A stretch of 64,000 nt of DNA. Source: Kaistella yonginensis. Its GTDB lineage: Bacteria > Bacteroidota > Bacteroidia > Flavobacteriales > Weeksellaceae. Positions 1 through 9,024 of the stretch are shown here, piece after piece. A program made the position numbers and the translations under genes. The stretch is taken from contig NZ_JAUFQB010000017.1 of NCBI RefSeq assembly GCF_030409525.1, forward strand, positions 1 through 64,000. The letters run 5' to 3'. Under the pieces are notes generated by a model. The model did no database searches. It had not been told where the DNA came from and worked only from the letters and a program-made list of their open reading frames with translations. Every line of letters begins with the position of its first letter. Positions within the stretch are counted from its first letter, which is position 1.

Positions 1-75
1 CTAAAATCACTTCCTTTACAATGATACAGTATCTGAATTTTTTCGTTTTTAAAAGAAGTATAAATAAAACAAAAA

Positions 76-264
76 TTAATTTATGCTAAATGCACAACAG
101 GTTAAAGCAACATATTTCGCAATAATCTGCTGTTTCTCTAATTTTTTGATCCGTTCAAAAACTGCGGTCACCGATAAATCCAATTCATTTGCTAATTGTT
201 TGGTGGTTTTCTTGGCATCGTTTTGCAGGAGAATCAATAGTTTTTTATCTTTTGGATCCAACAT
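76..264 (-). pseudogene. Truncated Lrp/AsnC-family transcriptional regulator (HTH part only)
   Basis: The 62-residue frame starts MLDPKDKKLLILLQND and carries a typical AsnC-type winged HTH (about residues 5-50, with the VTAVFERIKKLEKQ recognition segment). Homology ends abruptly after KYVAL; eight unrelated residues and a stop follow. Family members are about 150-160 residues with a C-terminal RAM ligand-binding domain, and none is visible in the remaining 75 bases. It is divergent from the methionine gamma-lyase-like gene, the arrangement of the Lrp-type regulator and its target in methionine gamma-lyase loci, so it was probably the local regulator. I infer decay; a functional HTH-only protein is less likely. 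Confidence 0.7.
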
Positions 265-420
265 ATAATGAAATATTTTCGGTTAATTGTTTTATTATTC
301 ATCAAATATAAAATTAAAATCTAGCACTTAATCAAATAATAGATTTATTTACTGAATCTATAGCATAATCTTGTTATTTCGTTTGAAAACACTGACTTTT
401 ATCAAAACAAAATTACGATT

Positions 421-1623
421 ATGGAAAACTTTGATGCAGCAAACAATATTCAAGATTTGCAATACTTTGGAGAATTCGGTGGTGTAAACCCATCAATTTC
501 TGACAGTTCCACCTATACGTTCCTTTCAGCAAAAACCATGTTCGATACTTTCGAAGGAAACACAGAAGGATGCTATTTGTATTCCCGCCATTCTACCCCA
601 AGCAATCTTTATTTAAGCGAAGCTTTGGCGCAGATGGAAGGAACTGAAAGTGCCAATGTAACGGCATCCGGAATGGGTGCAATTACTTCTACCCTGCTTC
701 AGCTATGCAAAAGTGGTGATCATATTATTTCTAGCAGAACTATTTATGGTGGCACCTATGCCTTCATGAAAAACTTTCTGCCAGGCTATCAAATTAAAAC
801 TTCATTTATTGACATCACCGATCTAACCGCTGTTGAAAATGCCATTAATGAAAACACAAAAGTTTTATTCTGTGAGACCGTGAGTAATCCTCTTTTAGAA
901 ATTGCTAATTTAAACGAACTATCAAAAATCGCTAAAAAATACAATCTAAAACTCATTGTTGATAATACTTTTTCACCCTTGTCGGTAACGCCGCAAATGT
1001 TTGGCGCAGACATCACCATTCACAGTTTGACAAAATTTATTAACGGTAGCAGTGATGCGGTTGCGGGGGTTGTTTGTGCTTCATCTCAATTTATTAATGA
1101 TTTAAAAGATGTAAATTCTGGGGCGTGTATGTTGCTCGGCCCCACTTTAGACAGTTTCCGTGCGGCAAATATTCTTAAAAACTTAAGAACGCTGCACATC
1201 AGAATGAAGAAACACAGCGAAAATGCCCAATATTTGGCTGAACAATTTGAAAAAGATGGCTTGACCGTAAAATATCCTGGCTTAAAAAGTCATAAGCAAC
1301 ACGACCTTTACAAAAGCATGATGAATCTGGACTACGGATTTGGTGGTTTGCTAACTCTGGATGTAAAAACGATGGAAAAAGCAAATGAATTAATGGAGTT
1401 GATGCAGAAAGAAAACTTGGGTTATTTAGCTGTAAGTTTAGGGTTCTACAAAACATTATTCTCCTGTTCTGGAAGTTCAACCTCTTCAGAAATCCCCGAA
1501 GAAGAGCAAAAAGAAATGGGCCTTTCGCAAGGCTTAATACGAATGTCGATTGGTTTAGACCATGATATTAAAAGAACCTATAACAAAATGAAATGGTGCA
1601 TGCAACAGGTTCACATTTTATAA
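421..1623 (+). CDS. PLP-dependent methionine gamma-lyase / cystathionine gamma-lyase family enzyme
   Basis: A 400-residue Cys/Met-metabolism PLP enzyme of normal family length. The PLP lysine is K205 in SLTKFINGSSD, the Asp facing the pyridine nitrogen is D181 in VDNTF, and the active-site Tyr is Y109 in IYGGTYAF. The family cleaves or exchanges at C-gamma of sulfur amino acids in the cytosol. The position that is Cys116 in Pseudomonas methionine gamma-lyase is Gly (G111), so strict methionine gamma-lyase activity is uncertain; cystathionine or homocysteine chemistry is an alternative. It diverges from a truncated Lrp-type regulator and is followed by a strong terminator. Confidence 0.85.
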   Translation: MENFDAANNIQDLQYFGEFGGVNPSISDSSTYTFLSAKTMFDTFEGNTEGCYLYSRHSTPSNLYLSEALAQMEGTESANVTASGMGAITSTLLQLCKSGDHIISSRTIYGGTYAFMKNFLPGYQIKTSFIDITDLTAVENAINENTKVLFCETVSNPLLEIANLNELSKIAKKYNLKLIVDNTFSPLSVTPQMFGADITIHSLTKFINGSSDAVAGVVCASSQFINDLKDVNSGACMLLGPTLDSFRAANILKNLRTLHIRMKKHSENAQYLAEQFEKDGLTVKYPGLKSHKQHDLYKSMMNLDYGFGGLLTLDVKTMEKANELMELMQKENLGYLAVSLGFYKTLFSCSGSSTSSEIPEEEQKEMGLSQGLIRMSIGLDHDIKRTYNKMKWCMQQVHIL

Positions 1624-1649
1624 AAAATTCATCATAATAATTTGATTTA

Positions 1650-1675
1650 AAGACTTCATTGCGAAGTCTTTTTTT
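1650..1675 (+). terminator. Rho-independent terminator after the gamma-lyase gene
   Basis: AAGACTTC pairs with GAAGTCTT around a 5-nt loop and is followed directly by a T-run. It lies 27 bp past the stop codon and just before the esterase gene. Confidence 0.8.
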
Positions 1676-1686
1676 AATTTTACACT

Positions 1687-2514
1687 ATGAAAAAATTAAT
1701 CTCTCTTTTTGTTTTGTTTAGTTTCCAGATGAACTTCACACAGGAAAAACATTCTACTGCAGCGGACAATGTCCAAATAATTTCAGAAAAATTTGCCCTA
1801 CCTCAATTAAATACCACACGAAGAGTTTGGATTTATCTGCCACCGGATTATGAACGTACTCAGAAAAAATACCCGGTTATCTATCTGCAAGATGGGCAAA
1901 ATCTTTTTGATGACCGAACATCATATGCGGGAGAATGGCAAATTGATGAAACTTTAAACAGCCTCTTCAGCAAAGGAGATTCGGGATCAATTGTTGTTGG
2001 AATTGATAATGGTGGCGAAAAAAGAATAGCGGAATTAAGCCCCTTTAAAAATGATAAATATGGCGGTGGAAACGGTGATCTTTATTTAGATTTTATTGTA
2101 AACAATTTAAAACCGTATATCGACCATCACTATCGTACAAAATCTTGCAGGAAACACACTACCCTTGGCGGCAGCTCACTTGGCGCATTAATCTCTGTAT
2201 ACGGTGGGGTGAAATATCCGAAAATATTTGGTAAAATTTTGGCGTTTAGTCCCGCATTTTGGTTCAATTCAAAGGAGCTGAACAATTATATTGTTCATTC
2301 AAACACTCCACTTTCTAAGCAGAAATACTACTTTATTCAAGGACAAAAAGAAGACGAGGGAATGGATTTAGAAACCTTAAAAGTCATTGAAAATTTGAAA
2401 TCAAAAAATGTGAAAGCCCAAAATATCTATTTTAAAGAAGATCAACAGGGAAAACACAACGAATTATTCTGGCAACGTGTTTTCCCGGTAGCTTATGAAT
2501 GGCTACATCAATAA
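1687..2514 (+). CDS. Exported alpha/beta-hydrolase, esterase (enterochelin esterase-like) family
   Basis: 275 residues starting with a Sec-type signal (MKKLISLFVLFSFQ, hydrophobic core, cleavage near residue 18). The esterase_D/Fes-like fold is supported by WIYLPPDY, the YLQDGQNLF oxyanion region (about residues 66-74), the nucleophile elbow GSSLG with Ser164, and a late catalytic His in GKHNE. Such proteins hydrolyse carboxyl esters; the substrate (siderophore, acyl or acetyl-xylan type) cannot be told here. It has a terminator on its 5' side and converges with purE with only 3 bp between the genes, so it is probably a single-gene unit. Confidence 0.8.
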   Translation: MKKLISLFVLFSFQMNFTQEKHSTAADNVQIISEKFALPQLNTTRRVWIYLPPDYERTQKKYPVIYLQDGQNLFDDRTSYAGEWQIDETLNSLFSKGDSGSIVVGIDNGGEKRIAELSPFKNDKYGGGNGDLYLDFIVNNLKPYIDHHYRTKSCRKHTTLGGSSLGALISVYGGVKYPKIFGKILAFSPAFWFNSKELNNYIVHSNTPLSKQKYYFIQGQKEDEGMDLETLKVIENLKSKNVKAQNIYFKEDQQGKHNELFWQRVFPVAYEWLHQ

Positions 2515-2517
2515 TGT

Positions 2518-3021
2518 TTAGTGGTCATACTGATTCGGATGGCTTTTTTTAAGCTCCGTAACCGTTCCTAAAACTTTATCTTTCAACATGTTTTGATAGA
2601 TTTCTAATTTTTTAGAAACTTCTGAATCTACTGTTCCAATAATTTTCGCTGCTAAAATCCCAGCATTCATTGCGCCATTAAGCGCAACCGTTGCAACGGG
2701 AATTCCGGAGGGCATCTGTAAAATAGAGAGTACAGAGTCCCAACCATCAATTGAATTGGAAGATAAAATAGGAACACCGATGACGGGCAGCGTGGTACAG
2801 CTTGCCACCATTCCCGGCAGATGAGCAGCACCGCCAGCACCGGCAATAATTACTTTTAGACCCCGATCTTTTGCCGACTTTGCGTATTCAAACATTCTTT
2901 CCGGCGTGCGGTGCGCAGAAACTACGGTGAGCTCGTATGGTATTTTCAACGATTTTAGAAAATCTGCTGCTTGTTCCATAATTGCCAAATCGCTCTGGCT
3001 TCCCATTATTATTCCGATCAT
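2518..3021 (-). CDS. purE: 5-(carboxyamino)imidazole ribonucleotide mutase (class I PurE)
   Basis: The 167-residue protein matches PurE along its length: GSQSD near the N-terminus, VVSAHRTP with the catalytic His37 and GGAAHLPGMVA. It converts N5-CAIR to CAIR in cytosolic purine synthesis. PurK, the usual partner and neighbour, is not in this window. The gene sits 44 bp downstream of a flavoprotein gene on the same strand and converges with the esterase gene. Class I (N5-CAIR mutase) rather than AIR carboxylase is inferred from the sequence type. Confidence 0.95.
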   Translation of the reverse strand: MIGIIMGSQSDLAIMEQAADFLKSLKIPYELTVVSAHRTPERMFEYAKSAKDRGLKVIIAGAGGAAHLPGMVASCTTLPVIGVPILSSNSIDGWDSVLSILQMPSGIPVATVALNGAMNAGILAAKIIGTVDSEVSKKLEIYQNMLKDKVLGTVTELKKSHPNQYDH

Positions 3022-3065
3022 TTTTAAAGTAAATTTTAAGGTTTAAAGGTATGAAAATTTTGATT

Positions 3066-4253
3066 TTAATGATGGTTTTCCGAACCTAAAGAACACGCAA
3101 TTTGATCACCTACCCAGAAGCCCGTACTAAAACACGCCTGCAAAAGATAACCTCCCGTGGGAGCTTCCCAATCGATCATTTCACCAATACAATAAACGTT
3201 TGGAAACTTTTCTAATTCCAAATTCCTAGTTAATGCGGAAAAAGAAACACCTCCCGCGGTAGAAATCACCTCATCTATGGGTCGAAAGCTTAAAACTTTT
3301 ATTGGAAAACTCTTAATCAATTTCGCCAAAACAGCAATGTTTGTGTAGGTTTCTTTATCTAATGTTTTTAGCAAATTAATGGCGGTGGTAGATAATTTTA
3401 AATTCTTTTTTAAGATTGGACTAATTTTTTCAGAACTTTTTAACTGTTCTAAAATTTCAATTTCAGAAAGATTTGGCTTAAGGTCAATATCGATGGTTAA
3501 TGGGAAATCAAACTTTCTGGTAAATCGGTTCATAAAATAAACCGGGCTTCCTTCAATACCATATTTCGTAAAAACAACCTCGCCAATTTTACAATTTCCT
3601 AGAAAAGATACTTGAATGTTTTTTAAATATTGACCTTGCAAATGATGAAATTTCACATCCGAATTGTAACCAGAATTCGCTGCTTGCAAAGCACTGATTT
3701 CGATCTTTTTCTTTGTTAAAATCTCCACCCATTTCGCATCAGAACCCGTTTTTTTCCAGGAACCACCACCCAGCGCCAAAATTAATTTTGAATATTTTAA
3801 AGCAATCGTTTCGCCGGTCGTATTAAGCGTAACCAAAGAATCATCAAAATTAACAAAAGTATGGTCGAAGTGAATGGTTACCCCAAGGTTTTGTAAATGC
3901 TCCAACCAGACTTTTAATACCTGAATCGGTTTGAAATTTTTGGTGGGGAAAATCTTACCCGAACTTCCAACATAGGTGCTAATTCCCAAATCAGAAAGCC
4001 ATTGAATCACTTTTTTATTATCGTAATTTCTTACAATTTCTTGGATCTCAACCGCATCATATTTTTCTAAAAAAGAATTGATAGTTTCATTGTGTGTCAG
4101 ATTAAAACCGCCATTTCCAGCGACCAAAAATTTTCTTGCCGCGGCTTTATTCTGGTCATAAACGTGAACCTTAAAACCTTTTTCGGCTAAAGTCTGGGCA
4201 GCCATTAATCCAGCAGGACCTGCGCCAATGATGATCACTTGTTTTTCATTCAT
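3066..4253 (-). CDS. NAD(P)/FAD-dependent oxidoreductase, BaiN/YhiN (HI0933-like) family
   Basis: About 395 residues beginning MNEKQVIIIGAGPAGLMAAQ, a dinucleotide-binding GxGxxG immediately after the start, followed by the family's GNGGFNLTHNE segment. The C-terminal GEMIDWEAPTGGYLLQAC and GGVSFSAL stretches are diagnostic of HI0933-like flavoproteins. The frame could begin nine codons further up at 4280, but starting at 4253 puts the FAD motif at its normal distance from the N-terminus. Family members are cytosolic flavoproteins, mostly of unknown substrate. It is probably cotranscribed with the CYTH gene (50-bp gap) and purE. Confidence 0.88.
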   Translation of the reverse strand: MNEKQVIIIGAGPAGLMAAQTLAEKGFKVHVYDQNKAAARKFLVAGNGGFNLTHNETINSFLEKYDAVEIQEIVRNYDNKKVIQWLSDLGISTYVGSSGKIFPTKNFKPIQVLKVWLEHLQNLGVTIHFDHTFVNFDDSLVTLNTTGETIALKYSKLILALGGGSWKKTGSDAKWVEILTKKKIEISALQAANSGYNSDVKFHHLQGQYLKNIQVSFLGNCKIGEVVFTKYGIEGSPVYFMNRFTRKFDFPLTIDIDLKPNLSEIEILEQLKSSEKISPILKKNLKLSTTAINLLKTLDKETYTNIAVLAKLIKSFPIKVLSFRPIDEVISTAGGVSFSALTRNLELEKFPNVYCIGEMIDWEAPTGGYLLQACFSTGFWVGDQIACSLGSENHH

Positions 4254-4303
4254 GCCTTGCAAAAGTACGGATTTTGGCACCGATTAAAAACTGCACTTTT
4301 TAA

Positions 4304-4777
4304 TTAAGATTTCCAATATTTGTAGGGAAGAATCACCAGGTTTGAATTATAATATTTCTCATCAGCTGTTACTTCAACATCAATCCAATCAGGAATTGTG
4401 AAATATTCCTGCTCGCGGGAGAGTTCAATTTCCGCCACGATAAGTCCGCTGTTTGCACCCGAAAACTCATCCACTTCCCAAACATGTTGGTCAACAGGTA
4501 TTTTGTATCTCTTTTTCGAAAGTTCGGCCACTGAAAAATGATCCAATAATTCTTTGGCTTCCTCGAACGGAATTTCATATTCAAATTCAGCTCGGGTGGC
4601 ACCAACCGAAAGTCCTTTGATGGTTAAAAAACCTTGGGTAGAAGTTTGTCGTACCCGGATTGTTTTATTTGGATCGGTTAGCAGATAACCTTGTCTGAAA
4701 ACCTCACCAATAGGCTTGCTGAGCTCTTTCCATTTGGGTATATTGACTAAAAATTTTCGTTCTATTTCGATTGGCAT
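4304..4777 (-). CDS. CYTH domain protein (triphosphate tunnel metalloenzyme)
   Basis: 157 residues with the signature ExExK at the extreme N-terminus (MPIEIERKFLV) and later basic/acidic tunnel strands such as IRVRQT, FLTIKG and WEVDEFSG. CYTH/TTM enzymes hydrolyse inorganic triphosphate or thiamine triphosphate, or act as class IV adenylate cyclases; short single-domain bacterial members are usually tripolyphosphatases. The exact substrate cannot be read from sequence. First gene of a likely CYTH - flavoprotein - purE run, divergent from the EamA transporter. Confidence 0.9.
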   Translation of the reverse strand: MPIEIERKFLVNIPKWKELSKPIGEVFRQGYLLTDPNKTIRVRQTSTQGFLTIKGLSVGATRAEFEYEIPFEEAKELLDHFSVAELSKKRYKIPVDQHVWEVDEFSGANSGLIVAEIELSREQEYFTIPDWIDVEVTADEKYYNSNLVILPYKYWKS

Positions 4778-4915
4778 ATCAATATTAATATAATTCTGAA
4801 CATGGCTCTAATGAAAATCGAATGTACAAAAAATGGATGATTAAATCTTAAATTCAACCAAACATTCTCACCTGAAATAATTCTAAATTCCCATGAAAAA
4901 TACTCCTATAAAATC

Positions 4916-4923
4916 TACCTTTG
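4916..4923 (+). promoter_or_regulatory. Bacteroidota -7 box upstream of the EamA transporter
   Basis: TACCTTTG fits the TAnnTTTG consensus exactly and lies 61 bp upstream of the ATG. No clear TTG is visible at the expected -33 distance, so support is partial. Confidence 0.45.
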
Positions 4924-4984
4924 CACCATCGTAAAAATAATTTTTTCAACAATATTTTCATCCTCTAATTTTTCGATTTTTAAA

Positions 4985-5884
4985 ATGTTCAAAGATCCCA
5001 AACTAGCATTAGCGATTCTCACCGTAGCCTTGGTTTGGGGTACCACATTTTTGGGAATCCGAATTGCCGTCGAAAGCATACCACCTTGGTTTGTAGCCGG
5101 AATTCGGCAGTTTATTGCGGGTCTCATTTTATTGATCTTACTTCTATTTTCAAAAAATTTAAAGTGGATTGGTTGGAAAAATTTCGCAAACCAAATCGTA
5201 CTCGCTTCGCTGATGTTGATTATTGCAAACGGAATGACTACCTCTGCTCAAAAGCACTTAACCAGCAGTTTGGCCTCGCTCATCAGCGCTACTTCGCCGC
5301 TGGCGGTTTTTATTTTAAGCATCGCATTCAACTTACAAAAATTCACAATTCGTGGTGCAGTAGGGGTTTTACTAGGGTTTTTAGGAATTGTTTTAATCTT
5401 TAAAGATGGACTTCAAGATTTACTCAATCCAGAATACCGAATGGGCGTTTTATTTATTTTCATAGCGATTTTCGGATGGGCTTTCGGCACTATTTTTACA
5501 AAAAAAATCAACAATCTGCCGCAGAATATTTCTTTAAACCTCTTTTATCAGTTTAGTTTTGCGGGAATAATCCAGATTATTTTCGGCTTTATTTCTAGCG
5601 ACCAATCCCCAATTTCTTCATGGAGTTTAAAGAGTATTTTAGCCACGGTTTATCTGGCGATTTTCGGTTCGGTGATCACGTTTTTTGCTTTCCATTATGC
5701 CCTGAAAAAAGTTACTCCCACACAGATTTCCCTTCTTTCATACATCAATACCGTTATTGCGATTTTCTTGGGATGGATGGTGTTAAACGAACCCATTTCG
5801 ATCACTTTTCTTACCGCAACCGTGTTGATTATTTGCGGAGTTTTCATCACCAATTACAAACCGGGAATGTTTAGACGATCTTAA
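4985..5884 (+). CDS. EamA/DMT-family transporter (10 TM)
   Basis: 299 residues of almost continuous hydrophobic helices in two EamA repeats (about residues 10-140 and 155-290). Family hallmarks are LVWGTTFLGIRIAV at the start, the SLASLISATSPLAVFIL segment, and in repeat two TPTQISLLSYINTVIAI followed by LGWMVLNEPI. DMT carriers are inner-membrane exporters of amino acids or other metabolites, RhaT/YdcZ-like; the substrate is unknown. Single-gene unit with its own -7 box; a family-1 intergenic repeat lies just after its stop. Confidence 0.9.
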   Translation: MFKDPKLALAILTVALVWGTTFLGIRIAVESIPPWFVAGIRQFIAGLILLILLLFSKNLKWIGWKNFANQIVLASLMLIIANGMTTSAQKHLTSSLASLISATSPLAVFILSIAFNLQKFTIRGAVGVLLGFLGIVLIFKDGLQDLLNPEYRMGVLFIFIAIFGWAFGTIFTKKINNLPQNISLNLFYQFSFAGIIQIIFGFISSDQSPISSWSLKSILATVYLAIFGSVITFFAFHYALKKVTPTQISLLSYINTVIAIFLGWMVLNEPISITFLTATVLIICGVFITNYKPGMFRRS

Positions 5885-5893
5885 TTTTTTTTA

Positions 5894-5979
5894 TTTGGGC
5901 GCCTATTTCCATCTTCCACTCCCGCTTTTTTTACTCCACTGCGTTTCGCAAAAAAGAGCTCCGTTCAAGCTGGGGCGCA
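5894..5979 (-). repeat. Intergenic repeat family 1, copy A
   Basis: On the minus strand it reads TGCGCCCC-AGCTTGAACGGAGCTC, a T-run, a variable centre, an A-run, GCGGGAGTGGAAG and GGCGCCCAAA. The same order of blocks occurs at 50937-51020 and 56009-56099 on the plus strand. The T-run and A-run can pair to give a long hairpin. It lies between two convergent genes, where it could act as a terminator-like structure. Found by eye; a genome-wide copy count was not possible. Confidence 0.75.
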
Positions 5980-6004
5980 TATTATGCAGCATTAAAAAGT
6001 GAAT

Positions 6005-6727
6005 TTAAGATTGCAGAGACAGTGCTTTTAAATAGTGCTCAACCTTCATTAAATGGGATCCAAACCAAGAAAACGCTTCTCCATCAACCAGTCTGATCTC
6101 TTTCGCAGGAAATTCTTTTAGAACTTCATCGATATGTTTTTGCTGAAAAGGAAAAGGCTCCGTTGACAGAAAAATCACGTCGGCCATCTGAAGCTCGTCC
6201 ATCGATATTTCTGGATAGCGTTTTCGATTTTTAAAAATATTCTCAAAACCCAGTTTCGTTAAAATTTCATTAATAAAAGTATCACCACCTATGGTCATAT
6301 AAGGATTTTTCCAAATTAAATAAGCTGCTTTTTTTGGATTCAATATTTCAATCTCTGTAAAAATAGAATTAATTTTCTGATTAAAATCTAGGGCTAATTT
6401 TTCTTTATTTAAAAGCCTTCCGAGGGCAGAAATAAAATGTTGATTGTCTTCTAAAGTTTCAATATCAGTTACCCAAACTTTAAAATCTTTCATCAAGTCT
6501 TCCACTTGAAGTTTTTCATTTTCTTCTTTATTGGCGATAATCAGATCAGGTTTTAAACTTCTAATTTTTTCGATATTAAGATTTTTCGTACCACCAATCA
6601 CTGCCACATTTTTTACCAAATCGGCCGGATGAATGCAGAATTTTGTTCGCGCAATAACCGTCGCACTCGTCAAGCCAAAATCAAATAATGTTTCGGTAAT
6701 ACTGGGAACGAGCGAAATAATTTTCAT
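6005..6727 (-). CDS. BtuF/TroA-like helical-backbone metal (cobalamin/iron) receptor domain protein, no signal peptide
   Basis: 240 residues matching the type III periplasmic binding fold: IISLVPSITETLFDFG at the start, VIGGTKNLNIEKIRSLKPDLIIA, and the late DVIFLSTEPFPFQ strand. Relatives bind vitamin B12, haem or ferric siderophores for ABC importers. Unusually there is no signal peptide or lipobox: the fold begins at residue 1. No permease or ATPase lies beside it. It starts 6 bp downstream of the mgtE stop, so it is probably cotranscribed with mgtE. Alternatives are a cytosolic B12-binding protein or a corrinoid chaperone. Confidence 0.75.
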   Translation of the reverse strand: MKIISLVPSITETLFDFGLTSATVIARTKFCIHPADLVKNVAVIGGTKNLNIEKIRSLKPDLIIANKEENEKLQVEDLMKDFKVWVTDIETLEDNQHFISALGRLLNKEKLALDFNQKINSIFTEIEILNPKKAAYLIWKNPYMTIGGDTFINEILTKLGFENIFKNRKRYPEISMDELQMADVIFLSTEPFPFQQKHIDEVLKEFPAKEIRLVDGEAFSWFGSHLMKVEHYLKALSLQS

Positions 6728-6732
6728 GAATA

Positions 6733-8052
6733 TTAAAGAATCTTGCCGGCCAAGAACATTCCGGCGATTGTGAAATAAATGATCAAACCAGTAACATCTA
6801 CGAGCGTTGCAACGAAAGGCGCAGAAGACGTTGCCGGGTCTAATTTAAATTTTTTCAAAACAAATGGAATCATGGAGCCAGAAAGTGTTCCCCAAAGAAT
6901 GATTAACAAGAGAGAAACGGCGATACTTAAACCAATATAAACCCAATGTTCGCCATAATCGTATAGACCCATTTCTTGCCACATCATAATTCTGATGAAC
7001 CCAATAATTCCCAAAATTCCACCCAGGAAAACTCCGGACACAATTTCTTTTCGCATGACGTACCACCAGTCTTTCAACCCTATTTCCTGTAGCGCCATGG
7101 CGCGAATAATTAAGGTTGCCGCTTGCGAACCCGAGTTACCACCACTAGAAATAATGAGTGGTACAAACAGCGCCAGCACGACAGCTTTTTCGATTTCATG
7201 CTCAAAAAATCCCATCGCCGAAGCCGTTAACATTTCTGAAAAGAAAAGAATCACCAACCAGGTTCCTCTTTTCTTAATCATTTCTGTCCACGAGGTTTGG
7301 GTATACGGCATATCGAGTGCATCAACACCACCGAATTTCTGAATATCTTCGGTATTTTGTGCCTCGATTTGATCCAAAATATCATCGATGGTTACGATGC
7401 CTACTAAAACACCAGCTTCTGTTACGATAGGCAAGGCAGAACGGTCGTATTTCTCAAAATAGGTTACCGCATCTTCTTTTGAAGTCGTAGTTGTAATGGC
7501 CACGAAATGATTATCGGTAATTTCTGAAATTAAGGTATCTTCTTCTGCCAGCAATAAAGATCCAATGGCGATATCATCTACAAGGCGGTTTTTTTCATCA
7601 ACCACATAGAGGTGATTCATGGTTTCTACTTTCTTGCCAACTTTTTTAATTTGTTGAAAACACCTTTTGACCGTCCATTCTTTACGAATTTGAATATAAT
7701 ACGGGGTCATTAAACGGGCAATTGAATCGACGTGATAACCCAAAAGTTTCAGTGCAATTCTTCTTTCCTGCGGATTAAGATGATTGATAGAATAGCGAAT
7801 CAGTTCATCTGGGAAATCCTCAAACAAGGCCGTTCTATCATCCGGACTCATGGCATTCAGAATTTCTGCAGCATCTTCACTGGCAATGCTGCGAATGGTT
7901 TCTTCCTGAAAATCGGGATCTAAATGCGAGAAAACATCTGCTTTATATTGCTTAGGAACCTTTAGAAATGCCAAAAGTCGCGCATCAGCTTTAAGTTGGC
8001 TGAGCGTTTCGGCAATATCCTGAGGATTAAAGATGAGTTCCTGAGTTTCCAA
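6733..8052 (-). CDS. mgtE: Magnesium transporter MgtE (TTG start proposed)
   Basis: About 439 residues in MgtE order: N-terminal superhelical MgtE_N domain (to about residue 130), two CBS domains (about 135-255, including LMTPYYIQI and [21 protein letters not shown]) and five TM helices with [19 protein letters not shown] and the pore/C-terminal [16 protein letters not shown]. It is an Mg2+-gated inner-membrane Mg2+ channel. An in-frame ATG at 8160 would add 36 unusual hydrophobic residues and lies upstream of a perfect -7 box at 8075-8082. No ATG exists between that box and the domain, so TTG at 8052 ([11 protein letters not shown]) is the best start. Confidence 0.92.
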   Translation of the reverse strand: METQELIFNPQDIAETLSQLKADARLLAFLKVPKQYKADVFSHLDPDFQEETIRSIASEDAAEILNAMSPDDRTALFEDFPDELIRYSINHLNPQERRIALKLLGYHVDSIARLMTPYYIQIRKEWTVKRCFQQIKKVGKKVETMNHLYVVDEKNRLVDDIAIGSLLLAEEDTLISEITDNHFVAITTTTSKEDAVTYFEKYDRSALPIVTEAGVLVGIVTIDDILDQIEAQNTEDIQKFGGVDALDMPYTQTSWTEMIKKRGTWLVILFFSEMLTASAMGFFEHEIEKAVVLALFVPLIISSGGNSGSQAATLIIRAMALQEIGLKDWWYVMRKEIVSGVFLGGILGIIGFIRIMMWQEMGLYDYGEHWVYIGLSIAVSLLLIILWGTLSGSMIPFVLKKFKLDPATSSAPFVATLVDVTGLIIYFTIAGMFLAGKIL

Positions 8053-8074
8053 ATAGCGTATTTTTAGAGAATTG

Positions 8075-8082
8075 CAAAAGTA
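8075..8082 (-). promoter_or_regulatory. -7 promoter box for mgtE
   Basis: On the minus strand the sequence is TACTTTTG, an exact TAnnTTTG match, placing transcription start near 8068, about 16 nt before the TTG codon at 8052. It helps decide the start of mgtE. The -33 region is only T-rich. Confidence 0.5.
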
Positions 8083-8365
8083 ACGAAAATAAAAAAGATG
8101 GAAAATTAAAAAAGTTGTAGTTTTGAGATTCAATGGGTGATTAAAACCTATTAACCACAAATTATGAAAAAATAAAATACAGTGTAATAATGAAAAATGC
8201 GTAATTTTTTTCTTTTAAGTGTATTCTCTTTATTTTTAATTCAACACTTATAAAATTTAAAATTGCAAATTTCTTTCATAAAAAAGTAAATGAGGAAAGA
8301 CTTTAAAGCTACACTTTATTAAAGTTCAAGCCAGTAATTACAATCGTTATTAAAAAAGCACGACC

Positions 8366-8962
8366 ATGAAAAAACTATTTTTGTTTCTTTTCGCAATGTT
8401 ATTTCTTCTTTCCTGTACAAAAAGTAATGATGCAAATCAACTAAACGAACTAAAGGAAATCCCAATCGACTCCTTGAGTCAAAACGAAACTGTCTCTAAA
8501 GGACATGAAAAAAATGCATCAAAAGATCCGGCAAAAGACTGGTTGCAAAGTCTATTTCAATGTAAAAGTGGTAATAAATTTTGCTTCTATTTGGAAACTG
8601 AAGAACGGGCAACTTCTAAAAGGTTCTATGAATTTATGATTGATTCTGAGCAGATTTATGGCGCAACAAACTTAACCGATGAAGAAATGCCGCTCGCCAA
8701 AAGAAAGTATAAAGAAAAATGGTCAAAGATATATCCGTTGAGAAATGAAATGGAACCATGGCTTTTCGGGCGTGGGCAAGATGATACGGAACATATCAAA
8801 GCGGTGAAAATTGAGAAAATCGCAGCGTTGAAATACCGAGTTTTTGTAGATTATGGTGATTCTTATCAGACTATAAATCAGGCTACTTTAATTAAAAACA
8901 ACAATTCCTATCTTATTGATTATTGCGAAACCGAATTTATTGAAGCTGCGGAAGCGTACTAA
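8366..8962 (+). CDS. Hypothetical lipoprotein
   Basis: 198 residues with a lipoprotein signal peptide (MKKLFLFLFAMLFLLSC; lipobox LLSC with the lipidated Cys at residue 17), a Ser/Asn/Lys-rich linker to about residue 55, then a globular domain with one possible internal disulfide pair (QCKSGNKFC). I do not recognise a family. It is alone between mgtE, which is divergent, and the Nudix gene. Likely on the periplasmic face or outer membrane. Confidence 0.75.
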   Translation: MKKLFLFLFAMLFLLSCTKSNDANQLNELKEIPIDSLSQNETVSKGHEKNASKDPAKDWLQSLFQCKSGNKFCFYLETEERATSKRFYEFMIDSEQIYGATNLTDEEMPLAKRKYKEKWSKIYPLRNEMEPWLFGRGQDDTEHIKAVKIEKIAALKYRVFVDYGDSYQTINQATLIKNNNSYLIDYCETEFIEAAEAY

Positions 8963-9024
8963 ACCAGCTAAAATTTAACTTTCCTTTAAAACAGTTTCAG
9001 CGGTAATTTTCTTAAATTTACGTC

